The position numbers and the translations under genes are program-made. Positions 31,838 to 44,989 of a stretch of 64,000 bases of DNA are shown in pieces. The stretch's first letter is position 1; every line of letters begins with the position of its first letter. The notes under the pieces were generated by a model, which was not told the DNA's origin, did not search any database, and saw only the letters and a list, made by a program, of their open reading frames with translations. This DNA is from Symsagittifera roscoffensis (Eukaryota > Xenacoelomorpha > Acoela > Convolutidae): contig NC_087069.1 of assembly GCF_963678635.1 (NCBI RefSeq), positions 37,383,329 to 37,447,328 of the forward strand. The letters run 5' to 3'.

Positions 31838-32470
31838 TTGACAGAACAAATTTCAAACACAATTCCAGATCCAAATCAACCATTCTATGCAATGTGCGAT
31901 GCTTCAAATTTTGGCATCGGCGCAGCATTGCTACAATCACATAGTGGAACAAATAAAATAAATCTTAAATCAGCAAAATCACGATTATTCTTAAAAGCAG
32001 AGCTACGACTCTCAATTTTTATGAGAGAATGAGCAGCTATAATTTATACACTTACAGAATATGAACTTCTGATACTTGGATCAAAACACCTAACAGTTCT
32101 ATTTACAGATCACAAACCAATTATATTTCTCTCTACACAAAAATCAAATCCTAATCATAGAGTTTATAGATTTCAACTAATCCTAATGAAATTTCCAAAT
32201 TTACATATAGTTTGGACAGCAGGAAAAAACCTTGCATTACCAGATACATTAAGTCGAAATACGCCACCTGAATTACTTACACGAAAAACTACAGTTAAAA
32301 TACAACAAAATATTAAATTCTATCTCGCAAAAGATGAAACATCACCCCGACTAGAATGCAAATACGCAGTAAAAACTGACATTGATCAAACACGAATAAA
32401 TAATCTACAACATTTTCCACTCTACTTAGATTGCCAAAATAATCACTACGAAGTTGATTTATTAGGCTAA
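31838..32470 (+). pseudogene. Element A RNase H and tail, broken
   Basis: YAMCDASNFGIGAALLQS (first Asp), then MRE followed by a stop at 32029, then TDHKPIIFL (third acidic residue) and WTAGKNLALPDTLSR, the standard Ty3/gypsy RNase H order. The tail reads to a TAA at 32468. Confidence 0.88.
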
Positions 32471-32529
32471 TCTACTTTTAAGTCAATTCCATATTCACAA
32501 TGGATAGAAAAACACTCATCAAAAGAGAA

Positions 32530-34335
32530 TAAAACAACACTCGCATAAAAAAGACCTTTTTCTTTTAATTAAATTAAATTTATCAGGACCAAAAACAAAT
32601 GATTCAAAATACATAACAAATCAAGTTTTTGACCTCCATGACCCACTTGAGACAGTTCCTTTATCAAAACCACAAATTGACAATATTTTTCTCCCCCCAA
32701 CAGATAAAATTACATTTGAACTTTTAAAACAATATCAAAATCTTGACCTAGTAATTAGACAACCAAAAAATCATGACACAAATACAAAACTAAGCCCGTA
32801 AAAGCAGATACCACAATTTTAGGAAACAAAACACTCCTCCGATACTTCCGAAAAATTAGTAACACAACAATCAATGAAAATACAGATCTTTTAGAATATC
32901 AATTAAATGATTCTAAAGTTCCCTGTCTTCCTTTAAGTGTGATATTAATAGCTTTTAACATCTCCCATACACAAAATACAAAAAGACAATCCGGATCAGA
33001 AAAAACATATTCGAATTTTACACAAAATTTTTATTTCCCAAATGCACCAATTTGGATAAAAGTATTACGCAATGATTGTATAATATGTCAATTGAACAAA
33101 CCCTACCCGAATCAAAAACAAATGGCACAGAAACAAGATTTTAAAGGACAAAGTTTATATTTTAACCATCGCATTTCATTCGACACAAAAGGACCAATTT
33201 CACCATCCTCTGAAGAAAACTCATAAATTATGGTCATTGTTGATGCATTCACACGTTATGTAAGCACTCAACCCAGCACCACATTGTAATGCTTTTTATG
33301 CGTACTCAACACTTTATGAACATTGGATAGCCAAATTCGGATTACCCGAAATCCTAGTTACAGACAACGGTACAGAATTTATAGATAATGAAATTATCAC
33401 ACTATGCCATTTATACAACATCAAACCTAAACCACGTACATCTCATGCACCTTGGACAAATGGTTTAGTCGAAGGTATGAACCGTTCATTACAAGAATAT
33501 CTCAGATGTATCATTAATGGAAATGATACAAGATACACAGAATGGTCAGCAGATGTAAAATTATTTCCCTTGACATATAAACCACAAATTACGACAACTT
33601 TAGAAATGTCACCATACGAAATGGTTTTTAATCAAAAGCCACGTAAATCAATTATTTTTACAGCAAATTCTCATAAAAATGCACAAGGTTATTATCAACC
33701 AAACAAAGACTCAATTTTTATAACCTACCTTTTCATACACAAGATGAAGAGCATTTTCATCATCCACAATTTCTTAAATTAGCCTCCGGCACACACACCG
33801 AATGGATTTTAAACAGAGACGAAAAGCATAATGAAATCTACCAAAAAGTAACAAAGAAATTGTTACAACGGCAAAACATCAATAACTAAACAAAATATCT
33901 ACGATTTACGCCAGCTACCGATTTAAAAATTGGAACATTTGAAGAAATATCCAAGAAGTTACAACCACTTCGAAAAGGACCCTACCAAATAATTGCTAAA
34001 CCCACTCTCATAGACACCACAAAAAAATGAAATTGTTCAACATAGAAACAATTTATTACCTTATTATCCGAAAGAATACGCTTTACGCAAATTAACCCAA
34101 TTATATGCTTTCACCGGTTTAAAAGTTATTCAAAATAACACACAAATAGAACCAGAAATAAACGAAATTAATAAAAATTAACATACACAAATTCAAAAAC
34201 AAGACAAAAATCACAAAGACGCAAAAACACTATATTCAGATAATTTAGGAAAAGAAAGAAAAAATAGAAAAATGATAGAAAAATTCTTGCCACAGGAACA
34301 AAAAGAAAAATCTACACATAGAGAATCATCTTAAA
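32530..34335 (+). pseudogene. Element A integrase, broken
   Basis: ICQLNKPYPNQKQ has the CxxC-like end of the zinc-binding domain (NDCIICQL). SFDTKGPISPSSE carries the first catalytic Asp and is followed by a stop at 33224. VTDNGTEF has the second Asp, and LVEGMNRSLQEYLR the Glu. A deletion removes part of the C-terminal barrel between GTFE and ISKKLQPLRKGPYQII, the GPY/F-type motif. Several frame changes. Confidence 0.88.
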
Positions 34336-34496
34336 CTTTAATTCATATTTCTATTTGATACCTTTGAAGCTTTTATAATAATTTTAATCATTTTTTGCAA
34401 CATTTTCAAAATTTTCTACTCCCTATTTGAAATATATCTCCAACTTTCCCAAATCCTGACCATATTCACAGTTACGATAACCCAAAGTTTATTTAA

Positions 34497-35290
34497 ATGA
34501 TACGAACAATTTTTAGTAGAACAGATATTTTTTTACTATTTGTAATTTTTATAACATTTTTATCATCCCTGATAATGACAATGTGCAAATGTGTAAAAAA
34601 GGCAATAGTCACTATCGCCTTAGCAACAATCCTTTCAATTCTTTTCATCGAAGAATATTACAATAAACATAAAATTCCCATTAGAAAAAATCAATCGGAC
34701 ACGTTTCCAAAATTGCTAACCAACAATCACAAAATCAGTCTTCACCGACATCATACAATGAAAACCCAGCAATACCCACAACTACCCAAAACCCCCAAAC
34801 ATCCACACGAATTTCTTTTCAAGATAACCCATACACTTTTGAAGAACGACACGCTCGCTTATCCGAACCATTAGAACCAGTTCAGCGACAGGCATCTCTA
34901 AGTAAACCAACATATAACTTGTACCCAACACTACCACAAGAATTAAGTAGAATACGAAAACCTAATATTAGTGAATATTAGTCAAAACCAAAATACAGTT
35001 GAAATAAATAGACAAATTATACATCCACGACGAAACAGAAATTTTCAAACCCCCCGAGTTCATTTTGATATACCCCAATCCCCATCATCAAGTACTCCGG
35101 AAAACCCAATTAGCATATTACCGGAAACCCCTACACTTCTTTCACAACGTAGCATCTCAAGTCTACCCTCAGATTACTTAGGTTCAACACCAACATCTGA
35201 ACAAATACGTGAAAATCCCTTTAACCCCCCAAACCAAACATCACGACTACCATATTGGACAACACAATCATTCACACAAGGTAAATCAAG
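34497..35290 (+). pseudogene. Element A ORF-P, N-terminal part
   Basis: Starts at ATG 34497, which overlaps the stop of a preceding hydrophobic frame as ATGA. Residues 9-32 (IFLLFVIFITFLSSLIM) and about 40-57 (AIVTIALATILSILFI) are hydrophobic and could be membrane segments. After one frame change near 34700 it continues Pro/Ser/Thr/Gln-rich. The C-terminal third found in B is missing: a deletion fuses ORF-P at about 35285 to the glycoprotein. I do not recognise the family. Confidence 0.65.
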
Positions 35291-37743
35291 TATCACAATG
35301 CGAAACAGAACCACAAGCTATAGAAACTGCAAATGTAATAGCGACACTCTATTCAAAGCCCGAGCAACAACAGTCATAGGATATAAATTTACAGCAACAT
35401 TCTCCGAAAAGAAAGTACATTGTTCACAAGTTTCAAACGGAAATAAAAACCGACTTGATCACGAATCATTTTACCAAAGTAATATAGAACGACTTTTACA
35501 TCTCAATCTCGATTATTGTAAAAACGAATTACTGAAACTGAATATCACAAGAAATAAAAACACAGACAGAAAAATAGTAAATTTCCAAGTCTTTGCCGAT
35601 TCTGTACATCAAGCAGAACTTGAACGATATCATGGACATGTAAAATCAGACGAACAATACCCATCTAACGGCGCACACGGAAGATTAACTTATGACATGC
35701 ACGATAAACACTGGATACCACACATAGGAATAAATGACCCTTCAAACTGCAAAGCAGACACAAAAAATAAAGGATATCAAGAAATAATGTTTTTTGATTG
35801 GAAAACACAACTCGAAAAAATACAACTCACACGAGATTTATCTGATAACACAATGATCTATCAAGGAATTAGATTACCTTGCAAAAATGATCAAGGTTAT
35901 TGTGACCACACAGTAAGGACCCAAGCAACAATTGTTTGGTTTCCCGAAGATACATGCACAACATTTCAATTAGCAAAAATACACGCTCGAAGGATAAAAT
36001 TTCATGAAAATTATTTTATAGAATCAATTCCATACGAACAAGTAAACCCATCTCGTAAACAGAGCAATTATTTTAGAAATATCCATGATACAGAAAATAA
36101 ATTAACACATTTTCATATCTATCAAGAAACAGAGTTTGAATTTAAATATAGAAATCCACTTTATAAGACACAATACTCTAAAATACTAGTCGAATGCAAA
36201 AAAAAGTTTCGACATGACCACTGGAAAAATAAATTTTGACCTTTATGCCACAAGTCATCCTATAAATGAAGGAATATCATACGTCCCAGTTAACTTTCTG
36301 AAAAGCAAAGATCAACCTGGTGGAAAACTAAAACCAAATGACAGTAAAAGCACACGTTTACTAGAACTATCACTAATGAATAGCACCTATTTTGGTAATA
36401 TTCATTATTATATCCTTTTCGACATGAAATTAGACTACACAATTAGTAGATTTTTTCAAGAAATGTCACTTTCTGAATTAGAAACACTTCATCGACTATG
36501 GGAATTGGAAAAAACACAAATCCTACAATCACTCGCACTAGCAGTACTAAAAATACCTTACGCAGGATACTTATTGTCAGGAAACAGATCAAATTTTCTG
36601 GACTATGAAGGAAACATATTATGGTTCTATACTTGCACCAAAAAAGTATCACCATTATATGTTTTTGAAGACAAACGTTGTTATAAAAGAATCCCTATAT
36701 TCTATAAAAAAATAAAGTACATTTTGTCGACACACTTTCAAGACGAACATATTTTTGGGATACCGCAGTCCCATGTGGATCAGAAAATAGCCACAACGTA
36801 GTAAAATTAAATCCTGGCGAAGATAAATACTACCTTTTTTATCACCATACCCTACATTAATGCAATCACTCAAAAAATTTTCACCTGAAAGTATCAGAGC
36901 TATCGCTCGTAACCCAAATATTGATTTACAATCATTTGGAATATATTCTAAATCTGATATCCAACATCACATTAGAACACAACAGTTTCAGAAATTATTA
37001 CCACAAATGGACAAAATACAACGACAATCAATTGACCAAAATTTAAGAAAATTTGCCGAAACCGCAGGTTTTGCAGCTTTTTATACACATGACTATAGCG
37101 GATATTTTAAAGATATTAAAGACTAGATATATTTAAACGGTGAAAAATACAGACCACAAGATATTTCACCTAAAAATATTTTCAGTTTTGTCACCTTATA
37201 GAACGAAATTCTAGCTTTTCTAGGATGGCCCTATTACATCTTAGAAAAATAACTATCTTATACGCCATGTTTAAGATATAGGATTTCTTTTCTCACTGTT
37301 AAAAGGAATCATACACATGCGCTATATATACACAAGTAAACCGACAAGAAAGTGTAGCACGTATACTATTTGCAGGATTTTTTGGAACTTTTTCATCATC
37401 AATTAACAAAATACTTCTGGATGCACAAATAAAAGAATATAACACAAAAATATCCATAAGACAAAACACATACGACGAAGTACATAATAAAATAGATATA
37501 ACACCTACCGCACCACAGTTGCCACACTTACCACAAAACCATCCATTATCATTAGTTCCCTGTAATTTCCAAAACCTAGCAATCACAAATAATCCAAATT
37601 CTAGACCAAATACAACACAAAGTCCCGAACAACACATAATGACACATCATTCACAAAATGATAATACATATGTACAAATTATAGAACAACCCCACGCCAC
37701 CACTTTTCAATCTCATCTCAATCATTTTTTTAGCCCACGATGA
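35290..37743 (+). pseudogene. Element A chuvirus-like envelope glycoprotein, truncated
   Basis: Lacks the signal peptide and first about 50 residues of the B copy because of the deletion at 35285. Continues through VHCSQVSNG, an SDNTMIYQG strand, TIVWFPEDTC, LSELETLHRL, LLSGNRSNFLDYEGNILWFY and RCYKRIPIFY. Frame changes occur near 36205 (an A-run) and 36790, with stops near 37125 and later. The GNRS/CY.RIPI region and the CxxVxNG and VW...C elements resemble chuvirus glycoproteins and the related env of some invertebrate retroelements. The last part (to NHFFSPR) ends TGA at 37741, overlapping the ORF-S ATG. Confidence 0.68.
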
Positions 37744-39555
37744 GCCGACATCTTGGATCCCTCCATCGCTCAAATTCCCACCCAGCCAACCTCCAAACTC
37801 AAATCCCACTAATCCCACTTTTCGCTTTTCAACCACCCGATTTTCCGATTTATAATATACCATCAAGCACGAATTCTGATACTAACTCAGATATTTCAGT
37901 TTTTCATACTATCTCAATTTAATAACTCTAATGTAAAAACCCCCGACGAATTTGCAGACTCCGAACCATCTCCCTCTACCTATACCCGGACCAACTCCTC
38001 AGATTTTTCGAAACCCCCTTTTCAGCCCATCCCATCCAGTCATCCACTCCCATCCGTTTCCACTCCTTCCTATGCTTCTCAAGTAACTCCAACCTATTCT
38101 CCACTTCATTCCGACAGATCATATAATAATTCCCCGGATGCCCCCTGAGTTTCCCAGAAGCTTGATAATTTTATTACTTTACAACAACAATTAATACACC
38201 CCAACACCCTTACAATACATCAATTACCATCCACAATAACATCCTCAAATCCACCTACTCCTACACCCTCCTCAGCTTACACTGCATCATTAACACAATC
38301 ATCCACATCCACCAAAACACCTACCAGTACTCACCGAGCTTATCGCACTTTTGAACGAAAATTTCCAAATCACCCTTTCCCAACCAAACCCGGAACAGCA
38401 CGCGAATATATTAATCATCCGGAACACACCAACACGAAAAATTTTCTTGAAATTACCTTACCATCATTTCCGCAATATACATTAAATACACCTACCAACA
38501 CTAACGACACACGCAATTTTGTTGACGAGCACGTTTTAATGCCAACACTTCATTGGACAGCTTATTATAATTATACTAACCCCCTCTGCCTGCCATTAGC
38601 TAAAACTCATGAAATTATCGAAAACATACTCATGAACAAAAACATGTTATATAGACTCACCACAACACTAACATCTAGACAATTTACTTACGTTGGAAAT
38701 AAAAAATTATTAAAAACATTCACTGCACCCCGAGCTAACGATTTTGCAATAGAAAACTACAATCATAATATCATCCGCCCTAATCAAGATCAATTTTTAG
38801 ATGAGACCGCTTCGCAAACCGGCGACTAACAGAAAAAATTTTTCATCAAAACATCATATGTATTTACACTTAATAAATTTGATAGAAAGCATGATCATAT
38901 TATTTCAGAATCACTAGTTGATATTCAAGCATACGAGAGCTTCTATGATAAACTTCAATTATTTTCACTAACCCTTCAATTTCTTTCACCACAGGAACTC
39001 GATTTGAACTGTTCCCATGATATTATGTTACGCACTAAACAAAGGCACACATATACATATTATCGTTTTATACAAAATCATTTTGATTTACAGACCCCAT
39101 CAAGACAACCTCACCATCTTTTTCAGTTTCTTAACTCAAAATACACGCCAACATTTTTCCTTAATTTTACATATTGCATTAAAGATACTGACCTCCACGG
39201 CATCCTCCGCAACTATGACACAGTTACCAAACGTATATATTCTGTCCCATCACAAAGACCTTCAATGCCGAAGAATCAAGACCCTTTTTATCCCGCATGA
39301 ATTTATCCAGCCTATTGAAATACCCATATTAGAATTTATTCACAATACTAAATAAAATCATAAAATAAATAACGTCATCCAAAAACACCTTATGAGTTTG
39401 CAGTAGGCACAGAAGAACTAAACACCATCAAGGCACTTCAATTGCTTTGGCCACTGCTACAAACTAAAAACATCATACGCATGCTAGCCAAACTACTAAC
39501 AACATCAGACATGATTCACGACATCTTCCTCCACGGCTTTTTCCCAGAAAATTAA
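37740..39555 (+). pseudogene. Element A ORF-S, broken
   Basis: ATG at 37740 in an ATGA overlap with the glycoprotein stop. The first half is Ser/Pro/Thr-rich; the second half starts around PTLHWTAYYNYTNPL and matches B. In A the join between halves (38450-38545) is open with no stop, showing that the two halves are one protein. Frame breaks near 37915, 38820 and 39350. No recognised family. Confidence 0.65.
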
Positions 39556-41280
39556 GGTAAATATAAATTAAAATACTTTTAACTAATAAATTTAAATTTG
39601 TACTAACCTTTTTTTTATCAATGATTGATTTATTCTTTTAGTCTTCACACCACAATCATCTACAAAACAGAAAAAAATATATATACAAATTTGTTAAATT
39701 ATCTTACAACTCATTAATTTCTTGCAACAAATAATGTAGTAAAATTCATACCAAATGTAGTAATTTTATTTATAAATTATTTCCCCATGAAGCAGTAAAC
39801 TTGAATTAAAATGAAAATTTATAATTTTAAATTTCCCCAAAACGCAGTAAAATTCAAATTCTATGCTATAAATTGATAAAATGAGAAAACAGTACTAATT
39901 TTTTCAATATTTTCATTCATTTGCACAAGAATTCTATCCAAACTCGCACAGCTCGCCCACGAAGAATAGTTTAAATAGAGATTTTAAGTTTCAAGCTTTC
40001 ACTATCAACAACTCTAACACACGATAAAAAAATTTCAAAATTTCCTTTAACCCGGTTGGAAAGGAATTATACACTAAACCAAACTAACCAACGCAGCTTA
40101 CTAAACACCACAAATCATAAAATAACTGCATGACTAAGAAAAGAAAACCAACGGTACCCAAACCGGATTAACCCAGCTTAAAACTGGGTAATTTTTTCTT
40201 TTGAAGACTATTATAAAGTCTAAGAAAGAAATAAAAAAACACAAAAAAGTCGCAAGACAAACACATACCAAAAACAATTAGATTTTTGAAAAAAGGACAC
40301 AGCCAAAGTAACATAAGAAAGACCAACATAAAACCAACATAAAACGTTATCACATAACAAGACCTCTCAAAGAAACAGCATGGAATCATACTCCCACTCC
40401 TGGCCTAACCCACCATAGAAGGACGTCCTGAGCATGCTCTATAGCCTGCCTAACCCAACGCGCTACACCCACGCTTTGTGACTACACTTCATTTTTTAAT
40501 AAGAGGAACTCAAGGGTGAGTAACTCTTCAAAATAACTGGACTAAAACAAAACGCTTTTGTGAAAACGACCAACTAAGTTCATGATTAAAAAATCAAATT
40601 AACATAAATTTATAGAATGTAAATCATACTTTGCAGTATATAGATCATACACAACAACAAAGACGAACATCCAAAGACTAGATGATCCCATCACACTCGA
40701 ACAAAAGAATGGCTAAACACAACCGACATGCAGTCCACAATCACGACTCAAAGGATTTAAAGTACGACTTGACTTCGCAGAAAAGGACTTCATTGAACTA
40801 GACCAATGACCACCCCGATGCTCAAGTATACGTACAGATCCGAGTTACAGGGCATCCATTCCACAAACGATCTTCACGCTATCCCAGATTAGGCTGCACA
40901 CAAAACAGTTCTCTACTTATACAGAAAAACCTGACATAGCAAACCATTTTGAAATCGGATTGATTTCATTGGGGATCACAGTCGTTGTCGAATGACGAAA
41001 TAACAATTTCCTGTCCCTGATTCCAGCGTCCTGGAACGTTCTTTTTCAAGAGAAACCGGATAAGAATATGATGTTCGCCAAAAAACAACGTTCAACATCC
41101 ATCCTTCAAAAAGCAGAGAAGAAAGATAGTTCTAAAAACTCTGTAAACCCCGGATGGGTGGAACCTTATCTAAACTACATTTTATTAATGGATAAATTAG
41201 ATATTTTACCACGGTAAAATATTCAATATTAACCAATCATAATCCATCTAACTAACAAACCACTTATTTGTAAATAAACT
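39556..41280 (+). mobile_element. Element A 3' non-coding region
   Basis: AT-rich DNA with no intact gene. It is matched in inverted orientation by 51880-53650 beside element B: for example cggattaacccagcttaaaa near 40165 matches the complement near 53000, and a cctggcctaaccca block near 40400 matches the complement near 52770. The match ends near 41280. It probably contains the 3' LTR, although its boundaries and polypurine tract are not clear. Part of it (40705-40900) resembles a 129-codon frame in B but has a stop. Confidence 0.65.
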
Positions 41281-41834
41281 TGTTATCGAATTAAAAGCTG
41301 ATTTTCGATTCATAATATGAGCCCGTAGACGACCCGAAATGTAGACGACCTAGATGAAAAACGTGAAGAGGATCCAAGAAACACAACGACTCAAGAATAA
41401 AGCAGAAATAAAGGAAAATCGACCAAGCGTGAAAACATACAGAAAGATAGTCTCTGACTTGGATGACAATGAAAAAACTATATAAAAAAGGCAAGTAGAG
41501 AAAATTTTAACAAGAGAACGGAAATTACAAAACAATAACGCTCAGACGAAAACAAAAGCTGCAGCAACTGGGACCTGAACAACGGATCCAGTAACACCGG
41601 ACACACGTCATGGACGAAACCCGGAACTCACGCCAATCGAATCAGAAGTAAACGTTTCAAGAAATACGCAAAACAATTTCGAAACATAAAAAGTCAACTG
41701 GTACGTGATGTTGGTCGGCAACGAAACAGCGCCGCTAGCTAGAAGAGTAATCAGGGGACAATGAAGAGACACCGTTGTTTAAGCAGAAGTAAGCTGGGAT
41801 AAAAGTTTGTTAGAGCGACAACTCGTGCAGAAGC

Positions 41835-42185
41835 TTGAGACCGCTAATACACTTTGTTAAAGAAAGAGAATGGGAGCCCATACAACACTCCTATGGAGCG
41901 TACTTCAAAAACAATAAGCACAGATCGGATGTACGAGACGATTGCTTCATCATCGACGACCGCGGTGGTAATCCCGACTCATTCGATGGACACAGTACTG
42001 AACGTAAAACGTGTACACCTAACTCATCCAGGGAAGGACGCCACACTAGACATCCATCGTTCGCTCGTAGCCAGAACTGCTCGAAGTTCTGTGAAAAAAG
42101 TTCAAAACAATAAAAGGGAAAATCACCATTTTGAAATTTAAAAAATGTAGGAGAATCCAATGAAGGAAAAACAGTTAGGTTTCGT
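41835..42185 (+). CDS. Possible coding exon, unrecognised
   Basis: An open frame from 41854 (MLKKENGSPYNTPM...) of 95 codons, higher in GC than its surroundings and Thr/Ser/Val-rich. A further short coding-like run nearby (GESNEGKTVRFREADSG, about 42149-42200) is followed by aag-gtaaat, a donor-like site. No domain recognised. The opposite strand is also open, so direction is uncertain. Confidence 0.3.
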
Positions 42186-42693
42186 GAGGCCGATTCCGGA
42201 TAAGGTAAATAAGGAAGCAAATGAATACGTGACTATAGACAGATTTCAAACAATTCAATAGCTGAAGACGTTACAAACAAACTGCTGCCATACTAATAAA
42301 GTTCATTCAAAATGCGTAATTTCAATTTGGTACTGATCAGAACAAAATGCACAGAAAGTATTCACACTGACTAATTTTCACACCAGTAGACGACTGAAAT
42401 ATAGAAACTTGCAAGAAAACGATACAAACTAGCCTAAACTTAGTCAAAACGTATGAAACCTTCCGGATAAGCACTTCCGTTGGGCGGGTTCAAAGTTATC
42501 CCGCCATTGAAACACTTCGGACAAGGCGACCGAACATTGCATCTTGAAATCTGGCAAACAAGAGCAACCATAACATCGTAAGTTGTGACAATGTAACCCT
42601 GTCTTTGTTTTCAGAGAAAATAAATTAATCATAATTGAAAAATTTTGCCAAAAATTAAAAGTTTGTTACTTTTGTTACATCATTTGTTTTCAG

Positions 42694-42790
42694 ATTCAGA
42701 AGGAAGACGCCTGTTCAGAAGATGAAGTAACCGTTCGGCGCCGAGCTTCGAGGATAGATAACGCGGATACTGACCAGCCAGCCGGCCAAG
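42694..42790 (+). CDS. Possible internal exon, acidic-basic
   Basis: Preceded by a pyrimidine-rich acceptor (tcatttgttttcag) and followed by a donor (caag-gtttga). The open frame between reads KEDACSEDEVTVRRRASRID. 97 nt. The upstream intron-like block at about 42615-42680 recurs at 44118-44190, so the acceptor itself may be part of a repeat. Confidence 0.4.
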
Positions 42791-43378
42791 GTTTGAACTT
42801 TAAAAACATTTAAAGTAATCTACAGAAAAAACTAAAGGGCACTGAAAAAAAATCAGACAAAAATTTAAAACAGAAAAATGACAGGTAGCAAGGAAAACAG
42901 TAAAAATAGAACAAAAATAGGACCTAACCACTTTCCAGCGAAAGCACAAAAGTAAAGTCAGGTAAACATTCACATGAACATCACAAGCGGCGTGAGTTCA
43001 AACATTTGGAAAACTATCCATACTCACTAGATGCAGTTGTTTTGCATTCGTCCCAAAGTAAATGTACTTGATTGAGTGACTTTGTTGCCTACAAAGCTAC
43101 GCGTCATTACAAAAGCCGCCAATTTTTAAAATTTGAAAGCCGCGCGACGCGTCGCACTCAATGTACATGGAAACGTCGGAAGGGTAATACACCTAACCAG
43201 GCTGTAAAACACAAAAAAAACTGGCACAGGCGAATGAAAAACAGCAAGTGCCACAATAAGAAAAAAGAGTAACGAAACAGGCAAAGAAGACAGGCGACAA
43301 ACAGCAAAACCCCACAAAGCGGGCGAAGAATTGAAACGTAAAAAATATACACAACATGATAAAATGTTGGGAAAATAG

Positions 43379-43569
43379 GAGGTGTCCCAAACGAAAAAGC
43401 GGGCAAGAAAAAGCCTTCATCCTTATCCAACTCAGAAGTGTCATCTTCTTCAAGCAACAACGCAGAAACCTATCCGGCGTACAAACAACAGCATACAAAG
43501 CAAAAGCCAACCCCAACAATCGTATCGACTAAAAGCTGGAACAAGCTTAATACTAGCAAAACTTGGTAA
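43379..43569 (+). CDS. Possible terminal exon, Ser/Lys-rich
   Basis: After a ttgggaaaatag acceptor-like site, 63 codons read NEKAGKKKPSSLSNSEVSSS, then a Gln/Lys/Pro-rich end and a TAA at 43567. It resembles a nuclear or disordered protein tail. No family recognised; the overlapping frame at 43382-43600 is also open. Confidence 0.3.
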
Positions 43570-43804
43570 CGATATATCAATAATGGCATTTCACACTTGA
43601 AAAAAGAACCAACTCGAAGCCATCACGTAACCAAGTAACACCGTCGCCGAGAGAACCAGTGGTATCAACGGCAGCAAAACAACATAACGAGGTTGTCAAA
43701 GCTCGCTTGAAATTCTTTTAAAAAAATAAAAGTGGGTGAAGGCAAGTGAATGATAGTGAAGGAAATCATAGAGATACCAATTGGGAGGCCAAGACGCGAC
43801 AGTA

Positions 43805-44965
43805 CCCGGGTTGACCTCCATACACTGAAAACAATTCCACGCATTAAGTGTGTGGGAAAATGCTTGTCATATAATTTTCATACAATTACAAAAAATGGGT
43901 AAAAAAAATAAACTAATTTGTACGGCTGTTTGATTCTAATAAAGTATTCTGGTAATTTCGAATTTGCCCCAAAAATTTTTTTTGTTTTTTTTTCAACCAC
44001 AAATCGAATTTTGTATGCAAACAAACAATTTTTTTTTCAAAAACGCTGAAAGTTCCTATTTTTTTTGTATGGCATGTTTATGTATGCCTTGATTAATGTC
44101 TGACAAGTTGAAAATTCAGAAAATAAATTAATCATAATTGAAAAATTTTGCCAAAAATTAAAAGTTTGTTACTTTTGTTATATCATTTGAGAAAAACAGA
44201 TCGAAGACAGATCAGGTCGTTTTCTATGCTTTGTAAATGCAAGACCGTCCAACCTTTTGTGCTTTGAGTAACCAAGGTCTTTGTCACTTGTCTTCGGTTA
44301 CAAATACAAACGCAATTTTTCAAAAAATAAATGTAGAAACAAAAATCTAACTTTTTAGTTCATGGAAAAACACCTATCATACCATTTTCATATTGAAAAA
44401 ATGCTTGTCATAGAGTTTTCATACAATTTTCTGTACGTATGAAATTGTATGATAAGAAGTTTCTAATAATAATATGCTTTGCTTGGGAACCAAGTTTTTG
44501 CTCTGAACGGCGGAAAAAAGATTTTTTACTTCCAACGTCTTTGAGGTCGTTCAGAGTACATTTTAGATGCCTACGAGAATATTGAATTTATTTGATTATT
44601 CAGCTTCTATGTTGCGCCAAATATGATTCTTTGTTAATCATACGTCGCGCCATATATGTTTCCATGGTATCCATACATCGCGCCATGCAGCATACCATAG
44701 TAACCATACGTCGCGCCATGCATGATACCAGAGTAACCATACATTGCAAGCATCCATGGTGACATATTAATTATCAACAGCTCTAGTAAAAGCATCAGTA
44801 TTGTCTAATTTGAAGTCCCCATGATAAAAAAAAATGAGCAACCATACCTCGCGCCATGCATGGAAAATGTGTTATTTTAACATAAAAGTACGTCGGCAAT
44901 TTTTCATGGCTTCCATGGAACCATGCATGGTGCGACGTATGGTTGCACATTTTGGTCAACCCGGG
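43805..44965. mobile_element. 1.16-kb element with cccgggttgacc inverted ends
   Basis: cccgggttgacc at 43805-43816 is mirrored by ggtcaacccggg at 44954-44965. The interior is AT-rich, contains gcttgtcata/atacaattttcat palindromic pieces, and near its right end a run of catacgtcgcgccatgc repeats. No transposase frame, so it would be a non-autonomous (MITE-like) element. Target-site duplication not evident. A related left end is at 46831. Confidence 0.65.
44635..44950. repeat. Minisatellite with inverted unit
   Basis: Units of about 35-40 bp containing catacgtcgcgccatgcatg recur at about 44638, 44672, 44706 and 44850, with a final copy in reverse orientation (ccatgcatggtgcgacgtat) near 44921-44942. 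The region could fold into a long hairpin. Confidence 0.8.
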
Positions 44966-44989
44966 ATTGTATGATAAAGAGTTTTGGTT

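Larger units (their letters stand above)
24416..39555 (+). mobile_element. Element A: Ty3/gypsy-type endogenous retrovirus-like element
   Basis: In order: basic ORF, gag (5' part duplicated), nucleocapsid, protease, RT, RNase H, integrase with GPY/F-type tail, ORF-P, chuvirus-like glycoprotein, ORF-S. RT-RNase H-integrase order, the DSGA protease and the integrase motifs place it in Ty3/gypsy (Metaviridae). Many stops, frameshifts and deletions make it dead. The related copy B is on the opposite strand at 53.6-64.0 kb. Matching non-coding sequence extends downstream to about 41280. LTR boundaries were not found. Confidence 0.9.
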
